From: Opitutales bacterium
GTDB taxonomy: Bacteria; Verrucomicrobiota; Verrucomicrobiia; Opitutales; JABSRG01
Reading direction: 5' to 3'
DNA length: 64,000 bases
Assembly: GCA_013215165.1 (NCBI GenBank)
Contig: JABSRG010000009.1
Location: 1-64,000, forward strand
Shown: piece after piece, positions 30,906-38,453 of the stretch
How the letters are laid out: each line of letters starts with the position of its first letter
How positions within the stretch are numbered: the stretch's first letter is position 1
Notes under the pieces: model-generated
Told to the model about the DNA's origin: nothing
The model's input: only the letters and a program-made list of their open reading frames with translations
Databases searched by the model: none
Program-made: the position numbers and the translations under genes

Positions 30906-31934
30906 TCAGCCCATCGCCTGGGCTGCGCGCTCGGCTTCGTCGTAAAGATCTTCCCAGAAGACTTGTTTCAAACCGTCAAACTCGGCCAACTTGAGGGCTT
31001 CTCCCTCAGAAGAGGACGCCAAGGCATCCAAGTAGAATCGAGCAACCTCCTCAGTCGGACGATTGGCATCACCGTGACCAAAATTAATCAAATGTTCGAT
31101 TTTGCACATGTTCTCAACTCCATCGAGATAAGAGCCCTGGTAAATATCGCTCAATACAGAGTCGTCTATTCCTAGATAGGAACTGCTTCCCAAGACCGAT
31201 GCTAGGTGATCAGCATGTTCGGGGTTTTGGCAATAACGGCAGGCACGTATCACGGCCGCCAAAAAGGCAATGTGCTCCTCAGGGCGATCTTCAGCGAAAC
31301 GCCGTGTCGTCATAACTACCTTTTCGGGAGCTGAGGGAAACAAATCCGAACCGAGCGCGATCGTCCAACCAATACCTCGGCGCGCCGCCAAGGAATGCCA
31401 GGGATCGCCAACGCAAAAGCCATCGAGTGTGCCTGCTGCCAGATTGCGCAACGCCTGTCCCGGTGGTACGGTCACCACTTTAACGTCCTTGCCTGGCTGA
31501 AGTCTGAGGTTTTGCAACCAGCGCATAAGGATGTGGCGGTGGGTCGAGATGCTACTCACAACACCTAATGTATAAGTCCGCGCCCAGCGCGAAGAGCGCA
31601 CCTCTTGACGAAATTCTTCGGCAGACTCGACCCCGCGTTGGCGCACCGACGTAGAAAAAGATATACCGTTGCCTCCTTGGTTAATCACCATAGCCGTCCC
31701 ACACGGACATGCACGACCTACCAGACCTAAGGTCGCCGCAATCGGCATTGTGCCAATAGCATGAGCCGCATCGAGCTGACCTAAGACCACTTTATTCAAC
31801 ACCGAAGACCAACCCACTTCGCGCGAAAGCCGCACGCGTAAACCTGCATCTTTATAGTAACCCAGTTCTCCAGCCATGATGAGCGGAGCCGCATCACAGA
31901 GCTGAATATAGCCAATGTTTAAAAATGTTTCCAA
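30906..31934 (-). CDS. Cytoplasmic NrtA-like nitrate sensor (NasS-like)
   Basis: 342 residues. The fold is that of NrtA/CmpA (LNIGYIQLCDAAPLIMAGEL at the very N-terminus, GWSSVLNKVVLGQLDAAHA, DGFCVGDPWHSLAARRGIGW), but there is no signal peptide, so the protein stays in the cytoplasm. This is the hallmark of NasS, which senses nitrate or nitrite and holds the ANTAR antiterminator NasT. No NasT-like gene is in the window. The gene is instead divergent from a LysR regulator and lies directly upstream of the nitrate operon. A sensor that modulates another partner, possibly the LysR protein, is an inference. Confidence 0.78.
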   Translation of the reverse strand: METFLNIGYIQLCDAAPLIMAGELGYYKDAGLRVRLSREVGWSSVLNKVVLGQLDAAHAIGTMPIAATLGLVGRACPCGTAMVINQGGNGISFSTSVRQRGVESAEEFRQEVRSSRWARTYTLGVVSSISTHRHILMRWLQNLRLQPGKDVKVVTVPPGQALRNLAAGTLDGFCVGDPWHSLAARRGIGWTIALGSDLFPSAPEKVVMTTRRFAEDRPEEHIAFLAAVIRACRYCQNPEHADHLASVLGSSSYLGIDDSVLSDIYQGSYLDGVENMCKIEHLINFGHGDANRPTEEVARFYLDALASSSEGEALKLAEFDGLKQVFWEDLYDEAERAAQAMG

Positions 31935-31962
31935 AATTAATTAAATACGTTCATGGTGTAAA

Positions 31963-31999
31963 TTAGCTTCTGGCACAAGACTTGTAGCAAAATAGCTAA
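31963..31999. promoter_or_regulatory. Candidate operator in the nasS-like/LysR divergent region
   Basis: The 69-base gap between the divergent genes contains TTAGCT (31963-31968) paired with AGCTAA (31994-31999). Centred between these arms is the perfect short palindrome ACAAGACTTGT (31975-31985). LysR regulators usually bind such interrupted palindromes in the intergenic region next to their own gene. The core ACAAGA also occurs inside the palindrome at 30846-30860 upstream of the porin gene. Confidence 0.4.
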
Positions 32000-32003
32000 A
32001 GAC

Positions 32004-32942
32004 ATGCCCAACTCCGAAATCATCGACAGCCGACAACTGCTCAATTTCGTCAAACTGGCAGAAACGCGTAGTTTTACTCAAACAGCAAAATCGTTGAACC
32101 TGACACAGTCTGCGGTCAGCCATTCGATTAAAAGCCTTGAGGAAGACCTCGGGTGTCGCCTGTTCGAACGTATCGGCAAAAAAGTGTTTTTGACTGTGCA
32201 GGGCGAAGGCTTACTCGCCAATGCCAACCAGATTATACACCTTATGACCAGTGCTCGAGAGCGGCTGATACATCATTCCTCCTGGGGAGGGGGTCGCTTG
32301 AGAATCGCAGCTGCTTCAACGATCTGCGAATATCTAGTGCCAGAAATTCTTAGGGAATTTAACGAGAGCTTTATCGAATGTGATCTGAAACTCAGGTCAG
32401 TCGATGCCCCGAGCATTGGCCCGCTCATCGCCAACAACACAGTCGATCTCGGATTTACGATCTATACTGAAGACATGGATCCCGAGCTTCAGTTTCAAGA
32501 GATCTTCCGCGATACCCTACAGTTTGCCGTCGCCCCGAACCATCCATGGCTCGAGAGGCGACGCCTCAACCGACGTGACATCGAAGAGGCCAATATCCTC
32601 ACCTATACTTCGAGTAGCCTCACTCAGCGCATGATCCTTAATTATTTGCAGGAACATGGAATTAAGTCTCCAAACTTCACGGAGATCGGGAATGTCTCGA
32701 CCATAAAAGAACTGGTTAAAATTGGCCAAGGTGTGGCACTCCTCCCTCACTGGGTAATGGAGGAAGACCGCTCACAGGGATTGATCCTGACCATCCCGAT
32801 GCCCTATGGAGGCATTGAACGCACTTGGGGAATCGCCACGCTCAAGGGACGCCCCGAATCCTTGCTCGAAGAAACGTTTATCGGCTTGGCACAGGACTGT
32901 TGCCGTCATCGGATTGCCCCGGTAGAGGTCATCTTTGAATAA
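32004..32942 (+). CDS. LysR-family transcriptional regulator
   Basis: 312 residues. The N-terminal winged helix-turn-helix reads LLNFVKLAETRSFTQTAKSL, LTQSAVSHSIKSLEEDLG and LFERIGKKVFLTVQGEGLL. The effector-binding domain (about residues 95-300) follows, with GGGRLRIAAASTICEYLVPE and IGQGVALLPHWVM. The position opposite the nitrate-sensor gene and upstream of mobA suggests it activates nitrate assimilation, like CysB/NtcB/CmpR-type regulators elsewhere. The inducer is unknown. Its TAA overlaps the ATG of mobA by one base. Confidence 0.88.
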   Translation: MPNSEIIDSRQLLNFVKLAETRSFTQTAKSLNLTQSAVSHSIKSLEEDLGCRLFERIGKKVFLTVQGEGLLANANQIIHLMTSARERLIHHSSWGGGRLRIAAASTICEYLVPEILREFNESFIECDLKLRSVDAPSIGPLIANNTVDLGFTIYTEDMDPELQFQEIFRDTLQFAVAPNHPWLERRRLNRRDIEEANILTYTSSSLTQRMILNYLQEHGIKSPNFTEIGNVSTIKELVKIGQGVALLPHWVMEEDRSQGLILTIPMPYGGIERTWGIATLKGRPESLLEETFIGLAQDCCRHRIAPVEVIFE

Positions 32943-33526
32943 TGATTGAGCGAGAGAATTTAAGAGGGCTGGTCGTCGCAGGGGGCAGGTCAAAACGGAT
33001 GGGCCGCCCCAAAGCACTCCTAGAATACCGAGATGGACTCCCTCAATGGAAACACGCTGCCATGCTCCTCGCTACACGTTGCAGCGAAGTCTTTGTGTCC
33101 CTCTCGGCTCAATCAATCATCGAAGTCGAGCCGCCGTTCAAAACTCTTTTTGACACAGAAACGGATCAAGGGCCCATACACGCTTGGGCACGCGCATCTG
33201 AAATCGCTCCGCATTGCTATTGGCTCTGTATCAACTGCGACCTACCACGGGCAGATATTGAAATGATCGATTCTTTGTTAAGCTCCAAAAGCGATCATCT
33301 GGCGCGCGCCTTCATGAATCCTGAGACACAGTTTGCCGATCCCCAATGCGTGCTTCTTTCTCCCGATGCCCTCACCCGACTCGACGATGCTTACCGCTGG
33401 GGTATGCGTACTCCGCGGCGCTTTATCGCTGAATTACCCGTGCACACCCTTGAGCCCCAGCGCTCCGAATGGCTAGAGGGAGCCAACACTCCAGAAGACT
33501 TCATACGCATCCGCGACTCGATTTAG
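32942..33526 (+). CDS. mobA: Molybdenum cofactor guanylyltransferase
   Basis: 194 residues. The GTP-binding N-terminus reads GLVVAGGRSKRMGRPKALLE. The metal-binding region is WLCINCDLPRADIEMI. The C-terminal NTPEDF motif is typical of MobA. MobA links GMP to molybdopterin, giving the bis-MGD cofactor that nitrate reductases such as NasA need. Its start overlaps the stop of the LysR gene (TAATG), so both are co-translated. Sequence around DFVS/LSAQ differs from enterobacterial MobA, so a related cytidylyl enzyme is possible but less likely. Confidence 0.82.
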   Translation: MIERENLRGLVVAGGRSKRMGRPKALLEYRDGLPQWKHAAMLLATRCSEVFVSLSAQSIIEVEPPFKTLFDTETDQGPIHAWARASEIAPHCYWLCINCDLPRADIEMIDSLLSSKSDHLARAFMNPETQFADPQCVLLSPDALTRLDDAYRWGMRTPRRFIAELPVHTLEPQRSEWLEGANTPEDFIRIRDSI

Positions 33527-33528
33527 CT

Positions 33529-34014
33529 ATGCAACAGATCTCAATCCTCCAGCTCTATATTTCGCCCAATCACATCTTTTATGGACACCACGGAAAGGAA
33601 CCCGGCAAACATGTCGCCAGTCCGGCAAAGACCATAGTCTGCCACGCGGGCCACGGCATCGAGGGCGATCGCTTTTACGATTTTAAAGAAAACTACAAAG
33701 GGCAGATCACGTTTTTAGAACAGGAGCAGGTCGACAAATTAGCTGCAAAACTAGAGTTAGAAGACATAGATCCTACGCGCCTTCGTCGAAACGTCATCAC
33801 TCAAGGAATCGACCTAAACAGCCTCATAGGCAAAGAGTTTACCATCGGATCGATGCGCTTCGCAGGCACGGAAGAATGCAGCCCTTGCTACTGGATGGAT
33901 CACGCCGTAAGCGACGGCGCCGAAAGGTGCCTACGCGGCCACGGCGGCTTGCGAGCGCGTATCCTGAACGATGGCAAATTGAGTCCGGGAACATATCCGC
34001 TTGTCGTCGCCTAA
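33529..34014 (+). CDS. MOSC-domain protein
   Basis: 161 residues from the ATG at 33529, two bases after the mobA stop; the frame is open further upstream inside mobA. The MOSC pattern is present: GHGIEGDRFYDF, ITFLEQEQVDKL, LRRNVITQGIDLNSLIGKEF and the cysteine in GTEECSPCYWMD, where the family's conserved Cys binds sulfur or Mo. MOSC proteins act on molybdenum-cofactor enzymes or carry sulfur. Here the link to mobA and nasA suggests maturation of the nitrate reductase cofactor. The exact reaction is not known. Confidence 0.82.
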   Translation: MQQISILQLYISPNHIFYGHHGKEPGKHVASPAKTIVCHAGHGIEGDRFYDFKENYKGQITFLEQEQVDKLAAKLELEDIDPTRLRRNVITQGIDLNSLIGKEFTIGSMRFAGTEECSPCYWMDHAVSDGAERCLRGHGGLRARILNDGKLSPGTYPLVVA

Positions 34015-34030
34015 ACAGTAAGTCTCCGGC

Positions 34031-34492
34031 TCAACTATGCTCCTCAAACCACTGCCGGTTGATCTCCAAAAACACATCTTTCCAATAATAAGCATCGAGC
34101 ATCTCCGAACAGATGTGGCCGAGCAGCCATAGAGCTGCATACAAAGCCTCGACTGAAGCCAAACCGCCCTGAGGGTCCTCACTTATTTTACTCACACGCG
34201 GATATGCTGTGAGCAAACCAGCCGGCAAACTTCGGCGCGTGGGCTCACCCTCTAGACTAGCCTCAAGATCAGGCAGCAAGCGCCAAGTGCTATCTAAAAG
34301 CACGAGCTCATTGCCTGCATCGACCTGGCTCAATGGCGGAGCATCCACCGCGAGAATGATTTTTCCTGAAACATCGAACCGCTCACCCCGCGTCGCCTTG
34401 TAAAACACCAGATCCCCCCTTCCACGCAGCGGCTCGAGACTGCACTTACTGAGGCGTTCCTTCGGATGACGGATGATCGTTGCTTTTACCAT
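34031..34492 (-). CDS. Tsr3/DUF367-like protein (possible rRNA aminocarboxypropyltransferase)
   Basis: 153 residues from the ATG at 34492. The N-terminus [20 protein letters not shown] resembles the RLI-like start of Tsr3. [30 protein letters not shown] and [17 protein letters not shown] resemble the VxDCSW, LPxLxAANP and LSxVEAxAAAL blocks of the Tsr3 SPOUT-like domain that modifies a small-subunit rRNA uridine in archaea and eukaryotes. In bacteria the family is rare and the target is not established. The gene converges with the MOSC gene and is divergent from thrC. The family assignment is from memory of motifs and could be wrong. Confidence 0.5.
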   Translation of the reverse strand: MVKATIIRHPKERLSKCSLEPLRGRGDLVFYKATRGERFDVSGKIILAVDAPPLSQVDAGNELVLLDSTWRLLPDLEASLEGEPTRRSLPAGLLTAYPRVSKISEDPQGGLASVEALYAALWLLGHICSEMLDAYYWKDVFLEINRQWFEEHS

Positions 34493-34541
34493 TTCTGCTA
34501 ACCTAGTCTCAGCTCTTTTCACGCAACAAGCTGAAACAAAT

Positions 34542-35906
34542 ATGAAATACCTTTCTACTCGTGGCCATCCAGAGCGTCTCTCATTCCGAGATGTGGTTGC
34601 CTCTGGGCTAGCGCCGGATGGTGGCCTGTTCGTCCCAGAGACGCTACCTGACTTATCTCAACACGTCCCTTCCTGGCAAAACTTAGCCTACCCAGAAATC
34701 GCCTCTGGCTTTTTCAAAATCTTTGCCGACGACATCGACATCGGAGTGTTGCACGAACTGGCTTATCGCGCCTACCGGAATTTCGACCATCCCGAGCTCG
34801 CCCCGCTGAAGCCGCTGTCGGACAAGCTCACCGTCCTCGAGCTATTTCACGGCCCTACCCTCGCCTTCAAAGATTTCGCTATGCAACTCCTTGGGCAGCT
34901 AATCGAGTATCAGGTCAAGATGACCAAGAAGTCGGTAACGATACTCGGAGCCACCTCAGGCGACACCGGGGCAGCTGCGGTCCAAGGGCTCATGAATAAG
35001 GCTGGGGTCAATGTGTTCATTCTCTATCCTCACGGAAGGATATCCCCACTCCAGGAACGCCAAATGACCTGCACCGGCGCAGCCAACGTCTATCCTATCG
35101 CCATCGACGGGGCATTCGACGATGCGCAATACGCGCTAAAAGATGTGTTTGGCGACGCCACATTCAAAGCTGAGACAGGACTCACTACCATCAACTCGAT
35201 CAACATTGCCCGTGTGCTCGCGCAATGCGTCTACTACATTTATGCATGGCTCAATCTGCCTCAAGCAGTCCGCGAAACCAGCAATCTCGAGTGGGTCGTG
35301 CCAACAGGGAATTTCGGAAACATCCTAGCGGGATGGATGTGTCAAAAAATGGGTATCCCTCTAGGTTCTTTTCGCATAGCGACGAACCAAAATGATATCC
35401 TCCATCGCCTGTTCACCACAGGTAAATATGAGGTCGAATCGGTCCAGCCGAGTCATGCACCGTCCATGGATATTCAAGTGGCTTCAAACTTTGAACGCTT
35501 TGTCTATTTTGCCGAGCAAGGCGACACGGCAGCCGTAAAAAAGACCATGGAGACGTTCCGCGAAACGGGCAGCTACACCTTTAAGGACTTTGACCCGAGC
35601 ACCTTCACAAGTTCACGAACCGACGATGCCGAGATCCAGACGATCATCGGCGATGTCTATAAGCAGCATGGCTACGTGATCGACCCTCACACCGCTTGCG
35701 GATTCAAAGACATCAATGCCGACAAGCACAGCATCATCCTCTCTACGGCGCATCCCGCAAAATTCCCAGAGGTTGTCGATGCGGCCACCGGAATTGAGCC
35801 CAAGGCGGATACGCTCGAAACACTGAAGTCCAAAGACATCGTCAACACCCGCTTGGCTGCAGAGCCAGAGGCAATCAAGGCTTTTATCCGCAAACAACTC
35901 GCTTAA
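34542..35906 (+). CDS. thrC: Threonine synthase
   Basis: 454 residues from the ATG at 34542 ([20 protein letters not shown]); the upstream extension lies in the divergent gene's promoter. It is a PLP enzyme of fold type II with the long bacterial form. [20 protein letters not shown] carries the PLP-binding Lys. [15 protein letters not shown] binds the phosphate. [18 protein letters not shown] and HTACGFKDI complete the pattern. It makes threonine and phosphate from O-phosphohomoserine. Other threonine-pathway genes are not adjacent. Confidence 0.95.
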   Translation: MKYLSTRGHPERLSFRDVVASGLAPDGGLFVPETLPDLSQHVPSWQNLAYPEIASGFFKIFADDIDIGVLHELAYRAYRNFDHPELAPLKPLSDKLTVLELFHGPTLAFKDFAMQLLGQLIEYQVKMTKKSVTILGATSGDTGAAAVQGLMNKAGVNVFILYPHGRISPLQERQMTCTGAANVYPIAIDGAFDDAQYALKDVFGDATFKAETGLTTINSINIARVLAQCVYYIYAWLNLPQAVRETSNLEWVVPTGNFGNILAGWMCQKMGIPLGSFRIATNQNDILHRLFTTGKYEVESVQPSHAPSMDIQVASNFERFVYFAEQGDTAAVKKTMETFRETGSYTFKDFDPSTFTSSRTDDAEIQTIIGDVYKQHGYVIDPHTACGFKDINADKHSIILSTAHPAKFPEVVDAATGIEPKADTLETLKSKDIVNTRLAAEPEAIKAFIRKQLA

Positions 35907-35922
35907 ACCGACTTTCATCCCG

Positions 35923-37200
35923 ATGCCTGTTCCTGCATCAGACGACGCCGACATCCTGATCGTAGGCGCTGGCGTATCTGGATTGGTCTGTGCCTTGCGT
36001 GCCCAGGAACTTGGCCTGAAGGCGCTGATCTTGGAAAAAGACACCGTTCCAGGCGGTCGCGTCGGCACCAGCCAGCACGGGGATTGCCGGACGGATCACG
36101 GTTTTCAGATCCTGCTCACTGCTTACCCCGAAGTACAGCGTTTCCTCAATCTCGATGCGCTCGATCTTGGGTTTTTCTCCCGCGGGGCGCATATTTGGGA
36201 GGGCAAAAATTGGCGATCTCTCGTCGCACCTGTAGACGAGCCTGCCGCGCTCAAAGCAAGCCTCTTCAACGCCCCTCTCCAGTTCGGTGATTACCTTAGG
36301 CTGGCAAAAACGATCTGGTCTGGGCAAAAAGCAGACTGGACGACTACTTTCACACAGGAAGCGTGCAGCACCCTTAGATTTCTTGAAGCCGACGGATTTT
36401 CTAACACCGCGATCGAACTATTCTTTAAGCCATTTCTCGGGGGTGTCTTTCTCGACGATAAACTTGAAACGAGTGCTGCCATGTTCCGCTTTGTCATGGA
36501 CATGTTCGCGCGCGGCCGCGCGGCCCTACCCGCCGGAGGAATGGAAGCAATTCCCGAACAACTCGTCACTCGCCTGGATGGGGGAACACTGCGCACCGAT
36601 TGTCCGGTCGCGTCAATCAATGTTTCGAATCGAACGGTTCATCTAGAAGATGGCACTAGCCTTCAGAGTCGCGCGATTGTGGTCGCAACCGATGCCCATG
36701 TGGCCAGCCAGTTTTTTCCTGATGCCCTCCCGAAAATTCCTTTTAATGCCTCCCGTGCTTGGTGTTTCCGCATGGAGCGCGACAACCGACCCAAAGAAAT
36801 AAACAAAACGCTGCGCCTGATCTCCGACCCTCAGAATCCATTACGTCTCATCGCTTGCCCGAGTGCCGTTGCCTCAGGTTATGCCCCGTCTGGCGTCGAT
36901 ACCGTGACAATTACGCCAAAAGTTGGCGCTGAAGATTTAGAGGAGAGCGCTGTTCGCAAGAGCCTGAAAACCGTGCTGGGGTCGTGTGTCGAAACATGGG
37001 ATCTCATCGCCAAGTATCACATCCCGAGGAGTCTACCGCGCCAGCAAGCACCCGACTTTAAAAGCATGCCCGGAACGATGAAGCTATACGATCATGTTTA
37101 CCTCAGCGGGGATGCCTATCATACGCGCTCGCTCAATGGAGCCATGCTATCCGGTCGCCTTGCGGCTGAGGCGATCGCGCAGAACCCTACTACGTCTTAA
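35923..37200 (+). CDS. FAD-dependent amine-oxidase/phytoene-desaturase-like oxidoreductase
   Basis: 425 residues. The N-terminal Rossmann motif DILIVGAGVSGLVCALRAQE leads to LEKDTVPGGRVGTS, which binds FAD. The C-terminal YLSGDAYHTRSLNGAMLSGR closes the flavin site. The middle (GGVFLDDKLETSAAMFRFVM, FARGRAALPAGGM) is as in the NAD(P)/FAD-dependent amine oxidase/desaturase group found with carotenoid or porphyrin genes. No carotenoid genes are nearby. The substrate is unknown. It follows thrC by 16 bases and may be co-transcribed. It converges with the DUF2851 gene, overlapping its end by 11 bases. Confidence 0.78.
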   Translation: MPVPASDDADILIVGAGVSGLVCALRAQELGLKALILEKDTVPGGRVGTSQHGDCRTDHGFQILLTAYPEVQRFLNLDALDLGFFSRGAHIWEGKNWRSLVAPVDEPAALKASLFNAPLQFGDYLRLAKTIWSGQKADWTTTFTQEACSTLRFLEADGFSNTAIELFFKPFLGGVFLDDKLETSAAMFRFVMDMFARGRAALPAGGMEAIPEQLVTRLDGGTLRTDCPVASINVSNRTVHLEDGTSLQSRAIVVATDAHVASQFFPDALPKIPFNASRAWCFRMERDNRPKEINKTLRLISDPQNPLRLIACPSAVASGYAPSGVDTVTITPKVGAEDLEESAVRKSLKTVLGSCVETWDLIAKYHIPRSLPRQQAPDFKSMPGTMKLYDHVYLSGDAYHTRSLNGAMLSGRLAAEAIAQNPTTS

Positions 37201-38359
37201 GCAGCGTCTGAATCACCCCTTGATTCCATGCGTTACAGCGCGGAATGGACCGGCCGTTGGACACAGCGTGATGCTTTAGAGCTTTCTCAAAAGACTCTGG
37301 AAAATCTCCTGCGTACCAACACAGCCACGTACTGCTCAGGTCTTGATCGCGCATCGCCGCTATCACCGGCAACCATGCGTCAATCACCAGCGTGTCCAAA
37401 CGTGACCCACCGATCGTTCCAGCAACTAGGGTCTCGCTGATCAGCTTTTGGAGAGCAGGCATATCAGATTCACGACGGTATGCACCGACATCGCCAGGCC
37501 CATCCGGACTCAGTGTGGACCAAGGTAGGCCCACCAAGGCTTCTGGCCAACTGCCGTTCTTCTTCCACAGTTGCTCGTATTGCTGAATTCGAATTTCGGG
37601 ACGGTTGGCAGGACGTTGGCCACCGCGCACCCATTTAGCTTTTGAGGAACCGAATGCATCGTTTGAGACAACAGAGCCAGAGCGCCACGCACTCGACGGA
37701 TATTTCAAAGCCAATTCACTCATAGGCGCTCGATTCTTGCGATAGCCCAAGACCTCGAGTGTGAGCTGATGGATCGTCTCTTCGAAGCCGTTAAGCTCCA
37801 GACGACGACGCACAAACTTCAGCTTCTGCTCCCAGCGATCAAGAGCATGCGACCACAGCTCACCCCGAATTTCTCTTACATCCATTTCTGCCCAGTGATT
37901 GAATAACTGCCCCAATTCAACGGTCTCAAACACACCTATAAGGCAAGATTCTACATCTTCGGTCAGATAGGGCCCCAGCACCAGCGTGGGCATGTTGGCA
38001 TCCGCTGAGTCTCGTTTAGGTTCAAAGAGGACAACATGGAGGCCCACACCGTCAAAATTTGTATCCCCTGAGTGCCCGTGGCGTCCCCAATCTTCCAGGT
38101 ATAGATGTATCTCGACGTCACAGCGCAACTCGCTTCCGTCGACGAGTAAGACCGCATTTTTGAAATCGGGCCCCGCGCCTGAGCGATTCCAGACTCCTGG
38201 GTGTTGGACCCGCAATTCGCGACCATCACGGAGTCTCATATCCCGACTGCGTATCGCTTGAAGCGACCATAGGCGCTGGATAGCCCGCTCAGTTACGGTG
38301 ATCGGGCCATACTGACCTGGCAGCTCAGCAACCTGTCCTAAAACGTAATCATCCTCCAT
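37190..38359 (-). CDS. DUF2851 family protein
   Basis: 389 residues from an ATG at 38359. In-frame codons up to 38425 would add 22 residues and overlap the divergent DUF1592 gene. The N-terminal half shows the family block: ERAIQRLWSLQAIRSRDMRL, LRVQHPGVWNRSGAGPDFKN, ELRCDVEIHLYLEDWGRHGH and VGLHVVLFEP. The DxH pattern suggests a nuclease-like metal site, though the function of the family is not established. The remainder is helical and Trp-rich (VRGGQRPANRPEIRIQQYEQ). DUF2851 proteins are common in Bacteroidota and Verrucomicrobiota. Confidence 0.75.
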   Translation of the reverse strand: MEDDYVLGQVAELPGQYGPITVTERAIQRLWSLQAIRSRDMRLRDGRELRVQHPGVWNRSGAGPDFKNAVLLVDGSELRCDVEIHLYLEDWGRHGHSGDTNFDGVGLHVVLFEPKRDSADANMPTLVLGPYLTEDVESCLIGVFETVELGQLFNHWAEMDVREIRGELWSHALDRWEQKLKFVRRRLELNGFEETIHQLTLEVLGYRKNRAPMSELALKYPSSAWRSGSVVSNDAFGSSKAKWVRGGQRPANRPEIRIQQYEQLWKKNGSWPEALVGLPWSTLSPDGPGDVGAYRRESDMPALQKLISETLVAGTIGGSRLDTLVIDAWLPVIAAMRDQDLSSTWLCWYAGDFPESFEKALKHHAVSNGRSIPRCNAWNQGVIQTLLKT

Positions 38360-38453
38360 ATCAGCTATCTCAGAAGGGACGGCCTTAAGCTCAATGAAAA
38401 ACGCGATCCATCCTTGAGTTTGCATGGTCCGCGCTTCGCGGTATTTCTCTATT

